Assembly: GCA_020627685.1 (NCBI GenBank)
Contig: JAHDGK010000017.1
Coordinates: forward strand, 1-64,000
Direction of reading: 5' to 3'
Length of the DNA stretch: 64,000 nucleotides
Source: Granulosicoccus sp.
Lineage (GTDB): Bacteria; Pseudomonadota; Gammaproteobacteria; Granulosicoccales; Granulosicoccaceae
Positions within the stretch are counted from its first letter, which is position 1; each line of letters starts with the position of its first letter. The position numbers and the translations under genes are program-made. This document shows positions 17,446-27,196 of this stretch, piece after piece. The notes beneath the pieces are model-generated. The model ran no database searches. It was given only the letters and a program-made list of their open reading frames with translations, and was not told the DNA's origin.

Positions 17446-19146
17446 ATGACGAATCATCCATCACTTTCGGGCATCGCGCGGCAGCTTGTTAACCAAGAGC
17501 TGGTCGACGAGACAACAGCCAAGGAAGCGTTAGCAACTGCGAATGATACTGGCACCGAGTTTATCTCTGCTCTGATCAGCACAGGGTCTGTGGATGCTAA
17601 AGCCGTTGCTCAATACGTTGCATCAGACTTCGGCCTTTCATGTTTCGACCTAGACTCCTTGTCGTTACACAGCGTACCGAAAGACTACTTGAGCGAAGAA
17701 CTACTCAGTACACAAAACGCTGTTCCTATAGCCAAGCGAGGCTCTCGCCTGTTTCTGGCTATCTCAGATCCAACAAACTCTGAGCCACTGGATAAATACA
17801 AGTTTTCATCTGGACTGAGCGTCGAAGCCGTTATCGTCGAAGAAGACAAGCTAGCAGCCTTTCGAACCAAAGTTCAGGAACAAAGAGATTCTATAGGTGA
17901 AGATCTGGGCGCGTCTTTCGATCTGGAAGTCGATGAAACTGGTGAAGATGATGACTCGGCAGCGATCATACCGGATGAAGACGATACACCGATTGTCCGA
18001 TTCGTTAACAAAATCCTTCTTGATGCCATCAAACGCGGGGCGTCGGATATACATGTCGAGCCATACGAGAAAATATTTCGAATACGATTTCGTATAGATG
18101 GAGTTCTTGAAGAGGTGACCCACCCTCCCAAAAACATGGCAGGCAGAATTACCGCTCGTATTAAAGTTATGTCCCGCATGGACATTTCAGAAAGACGCGT
18201 ACCGCAAGATGGTCGTATAAAACTAAAAGTGTCGAAGACTCAAGCAATTGACTTTCGTGTAAACACCTGCCCGACACTATTCGGTGAAAAGACGGTACTG
18301 CGAATACTTGATCCTAGTAGTGCACAGTTAGGCATCGATGCTCTGGGTTATGAACCAGAACAGAAAAAGCTGTACCTCGATGCGCTTGCCAACCCATACG
18401 GTATGATTCTGGTGACAGGACCAACCGGTAGTGGTAAGACAGTATCGTTGTACACAGGTCTTAATATACTGAACGAACCCGATACCAACATTTCCACAGC
18501 AGAAGATCCTGCGGAAATTAACTTGGCTGGTATCAATCAGGTTAACGTTAATCCCAAAGCCGGTCTGACCTTCGCTGAAGCACTTAAATCATTTCTAAGA
18601 CAAGATCCGGATGTCATCATGGTTGGTGAGATACGTGATTTGGAAACAGCCAGCATCGCTGTAAAAGCGGCGCAAACCGGTCACATGGTTATGTCGACCT
18701 TGCACACGAACGACGCACCACAAACCCTCTCGCGCTTGATTAATATGGGTGTTCCTCCATTTAACATCGCAACAGCGGTTTCGTTGATTATTGCTCAGCG
18801 ACTCGGCCGACGACTCTGCAGCTCTTGTAAGGAAATCGATACCGACATCCCTCGCGAAGTACTGATTGACGAAGGCTTTGAAGAAGATGAAGTCGATAGT
18901 CTTGAGATCTACAAAGCGGTTGGCTGCGATAAATGCAACCGTGGCTATAAGGGTCGTGTAGGAATCTATCAGGTAATGAAGATTTCTGAAGAAATCGGAA
19001 AAATCATTATGGCCGGTGGTAACGCCATTGAAATCGCCGCTCAAGCCAAAGCAGAGAAAATCCCTGATCTTCGCGAATCTGCTTTGAAAAAGGTAGCTCA
19101 AGGGGTGATGAGTCTCGAAGAAGCCAACCGAGTGACCAAGGACTAA
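17446..19146 (+). CDS. pilB: type IV pilus extension ATPase PilB
   Basis: Hexameric cytoplasmic motor of 566 residues that drives pilin polymerisation. An N-terminal GspE/MshE-N-like domain (about 1-140) precedes the secretion-ATPase core with Walker A GPTGSGKT at 325-332. An Asp box (STAEDPAE), Walker B (DVIMVGEIRD) and His box (STLHTNDAP) follow. The zinc-binding tetracysteine is split as CSSC and CDKC in the C-terminal third, which supports PilB rather than the retraction ATPase PilT. pilC starts 3 bp after its stop. Confidence 0.96.
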   Translation: MTNHPSLSGIARQLVNQELVDETTAKEALATANDTGTEFISALISTGSVDAKAVAQYVASDFGLSCFDLDSLSLHSVPKDYLSEELLSTQNAVPIAKRGSRLFLAISDPTNSEPLDKYKFSSGLSVEAVIVEEDKLAAFRTKVQEQRDSIGEDLGASFDLEVDETGEDDDSAAIIPDEDDTPIVRFVNKILLDAIKRGASDIHVEPYEKIFRIRFRIDGVLEEVTHPPKNMAGRITARIKVMSRMDISERRVPQDGRIKLKVSKTQAIDFRVNTCPTLFGEKTVLRILDPSSAQLGIDALGYEPEQKKLYLDALANPYGMILVTGPTGSGKTVSLYTGLNILNEPDTNISTAEDPAEINLAGINQVNVNPKAGLTFAEALKSFLRQDPDVIMVGEIRDLETASIAVKAAQTGHMVMSTLHTNDAPQTLSRLINMGVPPFNIATAVSLIIAQRLGRRLCSSCKEIDTDIPREVLIDEGFEEDEVDSLEIYKAVGCDKCNRGYKGRVGIYQVMKISEEIGKIIMAGGNAIEIAAQAKAEKIPDLRESALKKVAQGVMSLEEANRVTKD

Positions 19147-19149
19147 ACA

Positions 19150-20370
19150 ATGGCAAAAGCTGCAACAAAAACCGCCGCCATTCTGTACGAGTGGGAAGGG
19201 AAAACTTCGGCAGGCGCCAAACAAAAAGGGTTGATTTCTAGCCCGAACGCTGACCTTGTTAAAGCAAAGCTTAGACGTCAGGGCATCATCCCGACAAAGG
19301 TTCGCAAAAAGCCTCGCGAATTCGGTGGCAAGCAGAAAATCGAAGCCGCTGATATTGCCATCTTTGCTCGCCAGCTAACCACGATGATGGGTGCCGGTGT
19401 ACCCATGGTGCAGTCTTTTGAAATTGTTGCCAACGGCATGGAAAATAAATCCATGCGTGAAATGGTCAATGGTATCAAGGCAGAGGTGGAATCTGGAAGT
19501 AACTTAACGAACGCACTTCGCCAGTATCCCGATCAATTTGACGAACTGTTTTGCAGCCTAACAGAAGCTGGCGAGCAATCAGGTACGTTAGAGACACTGC
19601 TGGGTGAAATAGCAACTTATAAAGAGAAATCAGAATCGCTTAAAAAGAAAATCAAGAAAGCCATGTTCTACCCAGTGGCAGTTTTGATTATCGCGTTGAT
19701 CGTAACTGCCATTCTATTGGTATTCGTGGTTCCGCAATTCGAAGCGTTGTTCTCCGGCATGGGCGGCGACCTTCCTGCGTTTACTAAGATGATTGTTAGT
19801 GCATCAGAGTTCATGCAAGAGTGGTGGTACATTCTATTCATTGGAATAGGTCTGACAGTCTGGGTTTTCGCGCAAACGAAAAAACGATCCAAACCGTTTA
19901 GAGAGGCTCTGGACAGGATGGCGCTTAAAGCCCCTGTGTTCGGTGATATCGCAATTAAAGCGGCAACCGCTCGATTTTCAAGAACGTTGGCAACCATGTC
20001 TAAAGCCGGCGTTCCCTTGGTAGAGGCCATGGAATCAGTAGCAGGTGTTGCTGGCAACAGTGTCTTTGAGAAAGCCATTCTGGCGATGAAAGAAGAAGCG
20101 GCAACCGGTCAACGCCTGACAGTGTCCATTCAGAACTCCGGCTTGTTTTCCAACATGGTTGTGCAAATGGTCTCCATTGGTGAAGAATCAGGTTCAATCG
20201 ATGACATGCTTGGAAAAGTTGCTGACTACTATGAAGAAGAAGTGGACAACGCCGTTGATGCAATGACCTCCCTCATGGAACCGATGATCATGGCCTTCCT
20301 GGGTGTTGTCATTGGTGGCTTGGTTGTTGGCATGTACCTGCCTATCTTCAAAATGGGCGATGCGTTCTAA
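19150..20370 (+). CDS. pilC: type IV pilus inner-membrane platform protein PilC
   Basis: This 406-residue polytopic protein of the GspF/PilC family anchors the pilus machine in the inner membrane and contacts PilB. Two homologous GspF domains are visible. The first contains FARQLTTMMGAGVP and later a hydrophobic stretch (FYPVAVLIIALIVTAILLVFV). The second contains FSRTLATMSKAGVP, then the terminal membrane helix. Length is standard. The start follows pilB by 3 bp, indicating tight coupling. A stable hairpin follows the stop codon. Confidence 0.95.
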   Translation: MAKAATKTAAILYEWEGKTSAGAKQKGLISSPNADLVKAKLRRQGIIPTKVRKKPREFGGKQKIEAADIAIFARQLTTMMGAGVPMVQSFEIVANGMENKSMREMVNGIKAEVESGSNLTNALRQYPDQFDELFCSLTEAGEQSGTLETLLGEIATYKEKSESLKKKIKKAMFYPVAVLIIALIVTAILLVFVVPQFEALFSGMGGDLPAFTKMIVSASEFMQEWWYILFIGIGLTVWVFAQTKKRSKPFREALDRMALKAPVFGDIAIKAATARFSRTLATMSKAGVPLVEAMESVAGVAGNSVFEKAILAMKEEAATGQRLTVSIQNSGLFSNMVVQMVSIGEESGSIDDMLGKVADYYEEEVDNAVDAMTSLMEPMIMAFLGVVIGGLVVGMYLPIFKMGDAF

Positions 20371-20404
20371 GTAACGCGTACATCCTCCCTAAATTACACC
20401 CCAA

Positions 20405-20431
20405 GTCAGCGAGCGCTTTGCGCTTGCTGAC
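20405..20431 (+). terminator. stable hairpin between pilC and pilD
   Basis: GTCAGCGAGCG (20405-20415), loop CTTTG, CGCTTGCTGAC (20421-20431): an 11-bp stem with one G-T pair. There is no T-run after it (TATTGCATCC), so it is more likely an RNA-processing or stability element, or a partial terminator, than a full intrinsic terminator. Confidence 0.5.
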
Positions 20432-20452
20432 TATTGCATCCATACTCTTATC

Positions 20453-21382
20453 ATGTCGATACTAGACCTGATCTCGCAGAACGCGGCCTACTTCTACGGC
20501 TTAGTTGCCATCTTCAGCTTATTGGTTGGTAGCTTCTTGAATGTTGTCATTCATCGCCTGCCCATCATGATGGAGCGCGCCTGGCGTGAGGGCCTTGAAG
20601 AGTTCAACGGTCTTAACGAACCTCCGAACCTGTCGAATGCCGAGACTGATCCATCGGATGGTGAAATCTCTCACGTTGAAAATACCGAAGAGCCGGATGT
20701 GTTCAATCTGGCTGTACCCCGGTCACGCTGCCCGTCGTGCAATCACGAAATAACTGCCCTGCAAAATATTCCGATCATCAGTTATCTGATGCTTGGTGGA
20801 AAATGCGGCAACTGTAAAGCACCCATATCAGCTCGCTACCCTATCGTGGAGTTCGTCACGATGGTGCTCTCCTTAGTGGTCGCCTGGCAGTTCGGGCCGA
20901 CACCTCAAGCATTGTTGGGAATCGTAGCTACCTGGTTTCTGATCTCAATGACCATGATCGATTTTGATCATCAACTGCTACCCGACACGCTAACACTACC
21001 CCTAATGTGGATTGGATTGCTGGCGGCATTAATGCCCGTGTTCGCAGATCTTCAATCTTCTGTTATTGGTGCTGCGGCTGGATACATGGTGCTTTGGTCT
21101 GTCTACCAACTGTTTAAACTTGTTACCGGCAAAGAAGGTATGGGCTACGGTGACTTTAAACTTCTGGCAGCCCTAGGTGCAATCTTAGGTTGGCAGGCGT
21201 TACCGATGATCATACTGCTATCGTCACTTGTCGGAGCAATTCTGGGAATTGCTATCATCAGTATGACCGGACGCGATAAAAACATTCCCATGCCGTTCGG
21301 CCCGTTTCTGGCCACCGCAGGTTGGATCGCGATGCTTTGGGGTGAGACGATGACTAACTGGTATTATGGCCTTTTAAGCTAA
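20453..21382 (+). CDS. pilD: prepilin peptidase / N-methyltransferase PilD
   Basis: This 309-residue bifunctional inner-membrane enzyme cleaves the prepilin leader after Gly and methylates the new N-terminal Phe. The cytoplasmic tetracysteine motif is complete (C93, C96, C118, C121). The two catalytic aspartates are in MIDFDHQLLPD (D170) and GMGYGDFK (D234). Several membrane helices follow. The acidic insertion at about residues 49-85 is within the usual range for this loop. It would process both pilins encoded upstream. coaE starts 13 bp after it. Confidence 0.96.
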   Translation: MSILDLISQNAAYFYGLVAIFSLLVGSFLNVVIHRLPIMMERAWREGLEEFNGLNEPPNLSNAETDPSDGEISHVENTEEPDVFNLAVPRSRCPSCNHEITALQNIPIISYLMLGGKCGNCKAPISARYPIVEFVTMVLSLVVAWQFGPTPQALLGIVATWFLISMTMIDFDHQLLPDTLTLPLMWIGLLAALMPVFADLQSSVIGAAAGYMVLWSVYQLFKLVTGKEGMGYGDFKLLAALGAILGWQALPMIILLSSLVGAILGIAIISMTGRDKNIPMPFGPFLATAGWIAMLWGETMTNWYYGLLS

Positions 21383-21395
21383 ACGGAACTCTACC

Positions 21396-22001
21396 GTGCT
21401 GCTAGTAGGTCTAACCGGCGGGATAGCCAGTGGCAAAACACTGGTTTCAGATTATTTCAAATCACTGGGCGTACCGGTTCTCGATGCAGATGTCCTTGCC
21501 CGCGAAGTTGTCGAACCCGGCTCAAAGGGTCTCAACGCCCTAACCCGATATTTCACAACAGCCATACTGACACCAAAAGGTGAGCTGGATCGCGCAGCCC
21601 TCCGGCGTATAGTCTTTGCGAACCCATCCGACCGGGAATTTCTAGACAAAACACTGCACCCTCTCATCCGCGAATTATCAGATGAGAAAATACAAAAGGC
21701 CCGCCACGACAATCACGCCTACCTCATTTACGCAGTTCCTCTTCTTATTGAGACCGGTCAACAAGACCGATTCGATCGTATTGTGGCGGTGGATGTACCC
21801 AGAGAAACCCAACTATTGCGACTACTAAAGCGTGATGATTCAAACGAGGCTGAAGCCAATGCAATTCTGGATGCACAAGCCAGCCGCGAAGATCGTTTAG
21901 CGATTGCTGACAACGTTATCGACAATACGGGGTCTGTTGAGGATACCTACAAACAGATTAACGAGCTGCACGCAGCATTGCTGTCTGAGGCCAAACGCTA
22001 A
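21396..22001 (+). CDS. coaE: dephospho-CoA kinase
   Basis: This 201-residue P-loop kinase catalyses the last step of coenzyme A synthesis, phosphorylating dephospho-CoA. The Walker A loop GGIASGKT is at residues 8-15. The family motifs LDADVLAREVV and HPLIRE follow, as does the lid region with QASREDRLAIADNVIDN. The start is a GTG with GGAA upstream. The pilD-coaE order is conserved in many gammaproteobacteria even though the functions are unrelated. It converges on mutT with a 16-bp gap. Confidence 0.96.
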   Translation: MLLVGLTGGIASGKTLVSDYFKSLGVPVLDADVLAREVVEPGSKGLNALTRYFTTAILTPKGELDRAALRRIVFANPSDREFLDKTLHPLIRELSDEKIQKARHDNHAYLIYAVPLLIETGQQDRFDRIVAVDVPRETQLLRLLKRDDSNEAEANAILDAQASREDRLAIADNVIDNTGSVEDTYKQINELHAALLSEAKR

Positions 22002-22017
22002 AGCTCGAGAAATACCG

Positions 22018-22410
22018 CTAACCGGCAATTAGTGTATCGACGATGGTCTGATTTGCATCGGGAAATTTCAATTCACCGAGCTTTGTAAGTTCTAGCCACT
22101 GTAGCTGCTGGCCTTCTTTTCCGCTGGGCCTACCTTCAAAACTTGTCACGTCCCAGAAATGCAGCCGCACTCGTTTATCAGGATAACTGTGTTCAATAAT
22201 GGTTCGGGGGTTAGCCTCTGTTACGACAATCCCTACTTCTTCAAGAAGCTCACGCGCAAGTGCATCCGCTAAACCTTCCCCTGCTTCAATTTTTCCACCG
22301 GGAAATTCCCAACGATCTCCCTGATGCTGTTCCGGTTTTCGTAATGCGAGAAGTACATGTGTTCTAGCCGGGTTAAAAATTACGCCGGCAGCAACTTCAA
22401 CCTCTTTCAT
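22018..22410 (-). CDS. mutT: 8-oxo-dGTP diphosphatase MutT (Nudix)
   Basis: This 130-residue Nudix hydrolase prevents mutagenic incorporation of 8-oxo-dGTP by cleaving it to the monophosphate. The full Nudix box GX5EX7REXXEEXG is visible as GKIEAGE...RELLEEVG. WEFPGGK precedes it, the typical MutT entry. It is encoded directly after argJ: its ATG starts on the base after the argJ stop, so the unit secA-argJ-mutT is probably one transcript, as in pseudomonads. Confidence 0.94.
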   Translation of the reverse strand: MKEVEVAAGVIFNPARTHVLLALRKPEQHQGDRWEFPGGKIEAGEGLADALARELLEEVGIVVTEANPRTIIEHSYPDKRVRLHFWDVTSFEGRPSGKEGQQLQWLELTKLGELKFPDANQTIVDTLIAG

Positions 22411-23643
22411 CTAGGATCGATAATCAGCATTAATGCTGACGTAATCGTGGGATAAATCACTGGTGTAAATCGATGCAGCGGCATCTCCACGTGCAAGGTC
22501 TACGGTGACTTCAATCTCATCTGCAGCCATGACAGCGGCACCACGCTCTTCGGTATAACCCGGCGCAATTCCGGCTTTCTCAAAGGCGACAACATCGCCC
22601 AAGCTCACTGTGATCAAAGAGGCATCGAGAGACTCTACACCCGCTTTGCCAATTGCCATGAGCAGCCGTCCTACATTGGCATCGCTGGCAAACATTGCGG
22701 TTTTAACTAGCGGTGAATTGGCGATGGCATAGCCAACACTTTTACATTCATCGATGGTTTTTCCACCGTTAACGTTTACCGTGATGAATTTAGTAGCGCC
22801 CTCTGCATCTCGTATGATGGCTTGTGCTAAGTCCAGGCAGACTTGAATAAGCGCTGATTTAAACTCACCCCACTGCGCATGTGCAGGACTCATTGATTCA
22901 CCTTGAGCGGTTGCGCTCAGCACTAGTGAATCATTGGTCGATGTGTCACTGTCAACGGTGATTGAGTTAAATGACACGTCGACTGCATCGAGCAATAGCT
23001 GGTCTAAATCGGCTTTGGATATGCTTGCATCGGTAAACACATAACTGAGCATGGTAGCCATGTTCGGCTGAATCATGCCGGCACCTTTTGCCATACCGGT
23101 TATGGTGATTAGCGAATCGTTACCGGTAATTTGTCTTGAAGTGATCTTAGGCTGAGTGTCGGTGGTCATGATGCCTTGTGCCGCATCTTGCCAGTGCTCA
23201 TCGGATGTGCAGTCGTGTTCGCCTAATAGCGATGCACCCTTGGCAATGCCCGCTTTCATAACATCATCGGGAAGCAGCTGGCCGATAACACCCGTTGAAA
23301 AAGGCAACACTGAATGTGTTGGTACTTGAAGATGTTCTGCTACCGTCTCACAGTGTCCAAGGGCCATATTCAAACCCGGCTCACCAGTACCCGCATTAGC
23401 ATTGCCAGAATTAATTAACAGCGCTCTTACCGAGCCTGCGTTTTCATTCAGATGGTTTCTACACACAATCACGGGAGCCGCAGCAAATGCACTTTGCGTA
23501 AACACCGCCGATGTCGTCGCTGACTCTGCAAGCTTTGCCAACACTAAATCGGCACTACCGTCTTTTTTTACACCCGCACTGAGCGTAACCAGCTCGACCC
23601 CTGCAACTGGAATTGCCGGGGAAAGATCTAGATTGACAGGCAT
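22411..23643 (-). CDS. argJ: bifunctional ornithine acetyltransferase / N-acetylglutamate synthase
   Basis: This 410-residue Ntn-type enzyme of the cyclic arginine pathway transfers acetyl from N-acetylornithine to glutamate. The autocleavage site is in KGAGMIQPNMATML, where the Thr after Ala becomes the nucleophile of the beta chain. The substrate-loop motif SFNSITVDSDTSTND is present. Length fits ArgJ. Whether it can also use acetyl-CoA cannot be decided from sequence. It abuts secA upstream and mutT downstream with no spacer at either side. Confidence 0.96.
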   Translation of the reverse strand: MPVNLDLSPAIPVAGVELVTLSAGVKKDGSADLVLAKLAESATTSAVFTQSAFAAAPVIVCRNHLNENAGSVRALLINSGNANAGTGEPGLNMALGHCETVAEHLQVPTHSVLPFSTGVIGQLLPDDVMKAGIAKGASLLGEHDCTSDEHWQDAAQGIMTTDTQPKITSRQITGNDSLITITGMAKGAGMIQPNMATMLSYVFTDASISKADLDQLLLDAVDVSFNSITVDSDTSTNDSLVLSATAQGESMSPAHAQWGEFKSALIQVCLDLAQAIIRDAEGATKFITVNVNGGKTIDECKSVGYAIANSPLVKTAMFASDANVGRLLMAIGKAGVESLDASLITVSLGDVVAFEKAGIAPGYTEERGAAVMAADEIEVTVDLARGDAAASIYTSDLSHDYVSINADYRS

Positions 23644-26439
23644 TTAATTCAGCTTTCCGTGGCAAGCTTTAAATTTCTTACCAGAACCACACGGACAAGG
23701 TTCATTACGACCGACCTTCGGCATGTCGCGACGAATTGGTTGAGAAGGAGCTTGCTGACGGGCAGCGCCTCGGGCCGCCGCAGCGGCGGCAACAGCCGCA
23801 TCGCCAGAGCCTGCCTCTGCTGGTGCATCGTCCGATAGAGCACTGGTAACTTCCTTATGCTCATAGCTGACTTCAGCCGCTTGCTGCTGGGCAGCCTGTG
23901 CTTCAGCTTGCGCTTTGGCTTCTTCTACTTGATCTGCACTTCTCACTTGAACTTTACTCAGCACACCGACAACCTGCGCTTTGTACTCGCCCAACATGGT
24001 CGTGAATAACTCGAAAGCCTCGCGCTTGTATTCTTGCTTTGGATTCTTCTGAGCATAGCCGCGTAAGCCGACGCTCTGGCGAAGGTAATCCATACCGGCC
24101 AGGTGTTCCTTCCAGCTTTCATCCAGTGCTTGTAACGCCACATAGCGTTCAAAATTCCGTAACCCCTCTGCCCCTGCAGCCGCCTCTTTTTCATCGTAGG
24201 CCACTTTCAGTTCATCAAGAATACGAGCCGAGATGTCTTCTTCAGGCAGGTTGGGAGATTCTTCCAACCACGCTTTAACATCAAATTCCTGATTGGTTAA
24301 GGTTCTGAGTTCGCTTTGCAAGCCTTCCAAATCCCACGCCTCTTCAAGGGAACCTTGAGGAATATGTTGATCGATGATTCCCGGCACGACGTCTTCACGC
24401 AGGTCATCAATGATGTCACGCATGTCATCGGTTTCCATCAGCTCGTTACGCTGCTCATAAACCACCTTGCGCTGATCGTTGGCAACATCATCGTACTCAA
24501 GCAGGTTTTTACGCATGTCGAAGTTATGACCTTCCACTTTGCGCTGCGCATTTTCAATGGCTTTAGTCACCCAGGGATGCTCAATGGCCTCACCTTCTTC
24601 CATACCCAGCTTTTGCATTAATCCGCTAACACGATCACTGGCAAATATACGCATTAAGCTGTCTTCTAGAGACAGATAGAAACGCGTTGAACCCGCATCA
24701 CCCTGACGTCCTGCACGTCCTCTTAACTGGTTGTCTATACGGCGAGACTCATGACGCTCTGTGCCGATAATGTGTAAGCCACCCGAGTTGAGTACACCGT
24801 CATGGCGGGTTTGCCAATCGGCCTTGAGTGCAACTACCCGCGGGTCGTCATCCGGGACTTCAGCGCCGTCAACTTGCAGCGCTGATAACTCAGCTTCCAG
24901 ACTCCCCCCCAACACGATATCGGTTCCTCGACCGGCCATGTTGGTCGCGATAGTGACAGCGCCAGGCTGGCCTGCGTTTTCAATAATGTTTGCTTCACGC
25001 TCATGCTGTTTCGCATTCAACACTTCGTGCGCAATACCTTTCTTTTTCAGTAAGCCTGATAGGTATTCTGATGTTTCGATGGATGTTGTACCGACGAGAA
25101 CAGGTTGCTGACGCGTGGAACAATCTTCGATGTCCTCAATGATGGCATCGTATTTTTCAGTTTGCGTCAGGAAGACAAGGTCGGCTTTGTCATCACGAAT
25201 CATTGCACGATGCGTGGGTATGACAACAACGTCCAGCCCATAGATGGACTTGAATTCAAACGCTTCCGTATCGGCCGTACCGGTCATACCGGCCAATTTT
25301 TCATACAGCCTGAAGTAATTTTGAAACGTAATTGAGGCCAGCGTTTGATTCTCACGCTGAATCGTAACGCCTTCTTTGGCCTCAACTGCCTGATGCAAAC
25401 CTTCCGACCAGCGTCGTCCAGGCATTGTTCTACCGGTGAACTCGTCTACGATAACGATTTCATCGTTAGCCGCAATGTAGTCGATGTCTTTTTGGAAAAG
25501 CGTATGGGCACGCAAGGCAGCATTCAGATGATGAAGCACTGCGATATTCGAAGAGTCGTACAAGCTTCCGTGTTCTGCCAGAATTCCATGCTCAATCAGA
25601 ATATCTTCAACGTTTTCCATACCCTGTTCGGTTAGGTGGACCTGCTTGCCTTTCTCGTCGATTGAATAGTCACCTTCACCGTCTTCTTCTTCCTGACGAG
25701 TAAGCTTGGGCACAACCGCGTTAAGCTTTGTGTAAAGCTCGCTATCACCATCGGCCGGACCGGAAATAATGAGTGGTGTTCGGGCCTCATCGATAAGAAT
25801 GGAATCAACCTCATCAATGATGGCGAAATTCAGACCACGCTGAACGCGCTGATCGGGGCTATGCGCCATGTTGTCGCGAAGATAATCGAAACCGAATTCG
25901 TTGTTGGTGCCATAAGTAATGTCACAGGCGTATGCTGCTCGGCGATCGTCTGTTGGCAAGCCGCCAACGATGACACCTACGGTCATACCCAGAAAGCCGT
26001 ATAGCTTTGACATCCACTCAGCATCGCGCTGGGCCAGGTAGTCGTTCACCGTGATAACGTGAACACCTTTACCGCTTAAGGCATTGAGGTACACAGCGGC
26101 CGTCGCAACGAGGGTCTTACCCTCCCCTGTACGCATCTCAGCAATCTTGCCGTCGTTGAGTACCATACCGCCGATAAGCTGCACATCGAAGTGGCGCATA
26201 TTCATGGCACGTTTGCCCGCTTCACGGGCCACCGCAAACGCCTCAGGCAGCAGTGATTCGAGGGTTGCACCACCACTGATGCGTTCGCGAAATTCGGAAG
26301 TTTTGGCGGCCAGCTCCTGATCGGACAGAGACTGAAGTCCAGTCTCCATAGCGTTGATCGCATCAACGTCTTTACTCAGACGTTTCACAATGCGGTCGTT
26401 GCTACTGCCGATAATTTTCTTGACCAGATTAGCTAGCAT
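23644..26439 (-). CDS. secA: preprotein translocase motor SecA
   Basis: This 931-residue ATPase drives export through SecYEG. NBD1 has the Walker A-like MRTGEGKT, Walker B is in the DEVD segment ([15 protein letters not shown]), and NBD2 has MAGRGTDI. The C-terminal tail ends in the SecB-binding zinc motif [14 protein letters not shown], after an Ala/Gln-rich linker. The gene order lpxC, dciA, secA, argJ matches pseudomonads. There is no secM-like signal-peptide leader upstream; two hairpins lie in the leader instead. Confidence 0.97.
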   Translation of the reverse strand: MLANLVKKIIGSSNDRIVKRLSKDVDAINAMETGLQSLSDQELAAKTSEFRERISGGATLESLLPEAFAVAREAGKRAMNMRHFDVQLIGGMVLNDGKIAEMRTGEGKTLVATAAVYLNALSGKGVHVITVNDYLAQRDAEWMSKLYGFLGMTVGVIVGGLPTDDRRAAYACDITYGTNNEFGFDYLRDNMAHSPDQRVQRGLNFAIIDEVDSILIDEARTPLIISGPADGDSELYTKLNAVVPKLTRQEEEDGEGDYSIDEKGKQVHLTEQGMENVEDILIEHGILAEHGSLYDSSNIAVLHHLNAALRAHTLFQKDIDYIAANDEIVIVDEFTGRTMPGRRWSEGLHQAVEAKEGVTIQRENQTLASITFQNYFRLYEKLAGMTGTADTEAFEFKSIYGLDVVVIPTHRAMIRDDKADLVFLTQTEKYDAIIEDIEDCSTRQQPVLVGTTSIETSEYLSGLLKKKGIAHEVLNAKQHEREANIIENAGQPGAVTIATNMAGRGTDIVLGGSLEAELSALQVDGAEVPDDDPRVVALKADWQTRHDGVLNSGGLHIIGTERHESRRIDNQLRGRAGRQGDAGSTRFYLSLEDSLMRIFASDRVSGLMQKLGMEEGEAIEHPWVTKAIENAQRKVEGHNFDMRKNLLEYDDVANDQRKVVYEQRNELMETDDMRDIIDDLREDVVPGIIDQHIPQGSLEEAWDLEGLQSELRTLTNQEFDVKAWLEESPNLPEEDISARILDELKVAYDEKEAAAGAEGLRNFERYVALQALDESWKEHLAGMDYLRQSVGLRGYAQKNPKQEYKREAFELFTTMLGEYKAQVVGVLSKVQVRSADQVEEAKAQAEAQAAQQQAAEVSYEHKEVTSALSDDAPAEAGSGDAAVAAAAAARGAARQQAPSQPIRRDMPKVGRNEPCPCGSGKKFKACHGKLN

Positions 26440-26732
26440 GAATACAGACCTTAATGGCAGCCCGAGCTGCGGTTAATCATCGACTTTAAAAAAGCCGATT
26501 AAAATTCGTGAGTGCTGTCGAACAGCACATCTCCCTTATTATGGCATTTAACCCGCGTTACATCGCAGCTTCTGCCAACGAAGGACCTACTGTCAGACCC
26601 TAAAATTGGCAGCTTTACGCCCTCACCCGGTAAAATAATCGTTTGCGTGCCTGAATTGACGCAAGATGGGGGTGACCTGCTACTTTGCAAGACAGAATTT
26701 TCTGCCGGAAAAAACGCTGACACATACCGCAC
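26440..26732. promoter_or_regulatory. secA-dciA divergent intergenic region with hairpins
   Basis: This 293-bp region must hold the divergent promoters. A perfect 7-bp inverted repeat, GTGCTGT-CGA-ACAGCAC, lies at 26512-26528. An imperfect dyad, ATCGACTT/AAGCCGAT, lies at about 26479-26500, 40-60 bp upstream of secA. Either could form leader hairpins in the secA mRNA. I could not pick a convincing sigma-70 promoter on either strand. Confidence 0.4.
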
Positions 26733-27188
26733 ATGAAATCATTTGACACCTTGATCACTGCGCAAGCGCGCACGGCGATTAAGGAAAATAACCATATAAA
26801 ACAAGTAATTTCACAGATTGTGCCAGCTACAAGCGTCGCTCACATTGAATTCTGCCGTGTGGAAGGCGGCCGCCTGAGAGTGACCGTTGATAACGCCGCC
26901 TGGATAGCAAAACTACGTTTTGGCGAGCGTCAGCTGGTGCGGGCACTCAGAGCGGAGAATTTCGATGTCCATACCGTTAGCTGGCACGTATCACCCGCTG
27001 AAAAACCGGTGCCGCGGGTCACGCGTCGAGCCGCAAATCCACTGACGAAAAAGTCTGCTGAGGCGCTCACGGCACTTGCCGCCGCAGATCAATCGGCAAC
27101 AGAAAAAGGCTCTAGGGAGCCGATGAGTGAATCGGGCGAAAAACTGCGCCTCGAACTCCTGAAACTCGCCGCCAAACTCAAGCAGTGA
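26733..27188 (+). CDS. DciA-like DUF721 protein
   Basis: This 151-residue protein has an N-terminal DUF721/DciA-type domain (about 1-90): a helical start, then the two-strand core with RVEGGRLRVTVDNAAWIAKLRF and RQLVRALRAENF. A low-complexity Ala/Lys/Glu-rich tail follows. DciA proteins help load the replicative helicase DnaB in bacteria that lack DnaC. The position between lpxC and secA on the opposite strand is the same as that of the DUF721 gene in Pseudomonas. The family call is good; the helicase-loading role is inferred from the family. Confidence 0.8.
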   Translation: MKSFDTLITAQARTAIKENNHIKQVISQIVPATSVAHIEFCRVEGGRLRVTVDNAAWIAKLRFGERQLVRALRAENFDVHTVSWHVSPAEKPVPRVTRRAANPLTKKSAEALTALAAADQSATEKGSREPMSESGEKLRLELLKLAAKLKQ

Positions 27189-27196
27189 GTCCTTAA

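Noticed and set aside
26499-26732. A 77-codon minus-strand frame just upstream of secA, as a SecM-like arrest peptide
   Set aside because: The N-terminus is not a signal peptide, the composition is Ser/Pro-rich without an arrest-like C-terminus, and it lies wholly antisense to the dciA leader. It reads like a chance frame.
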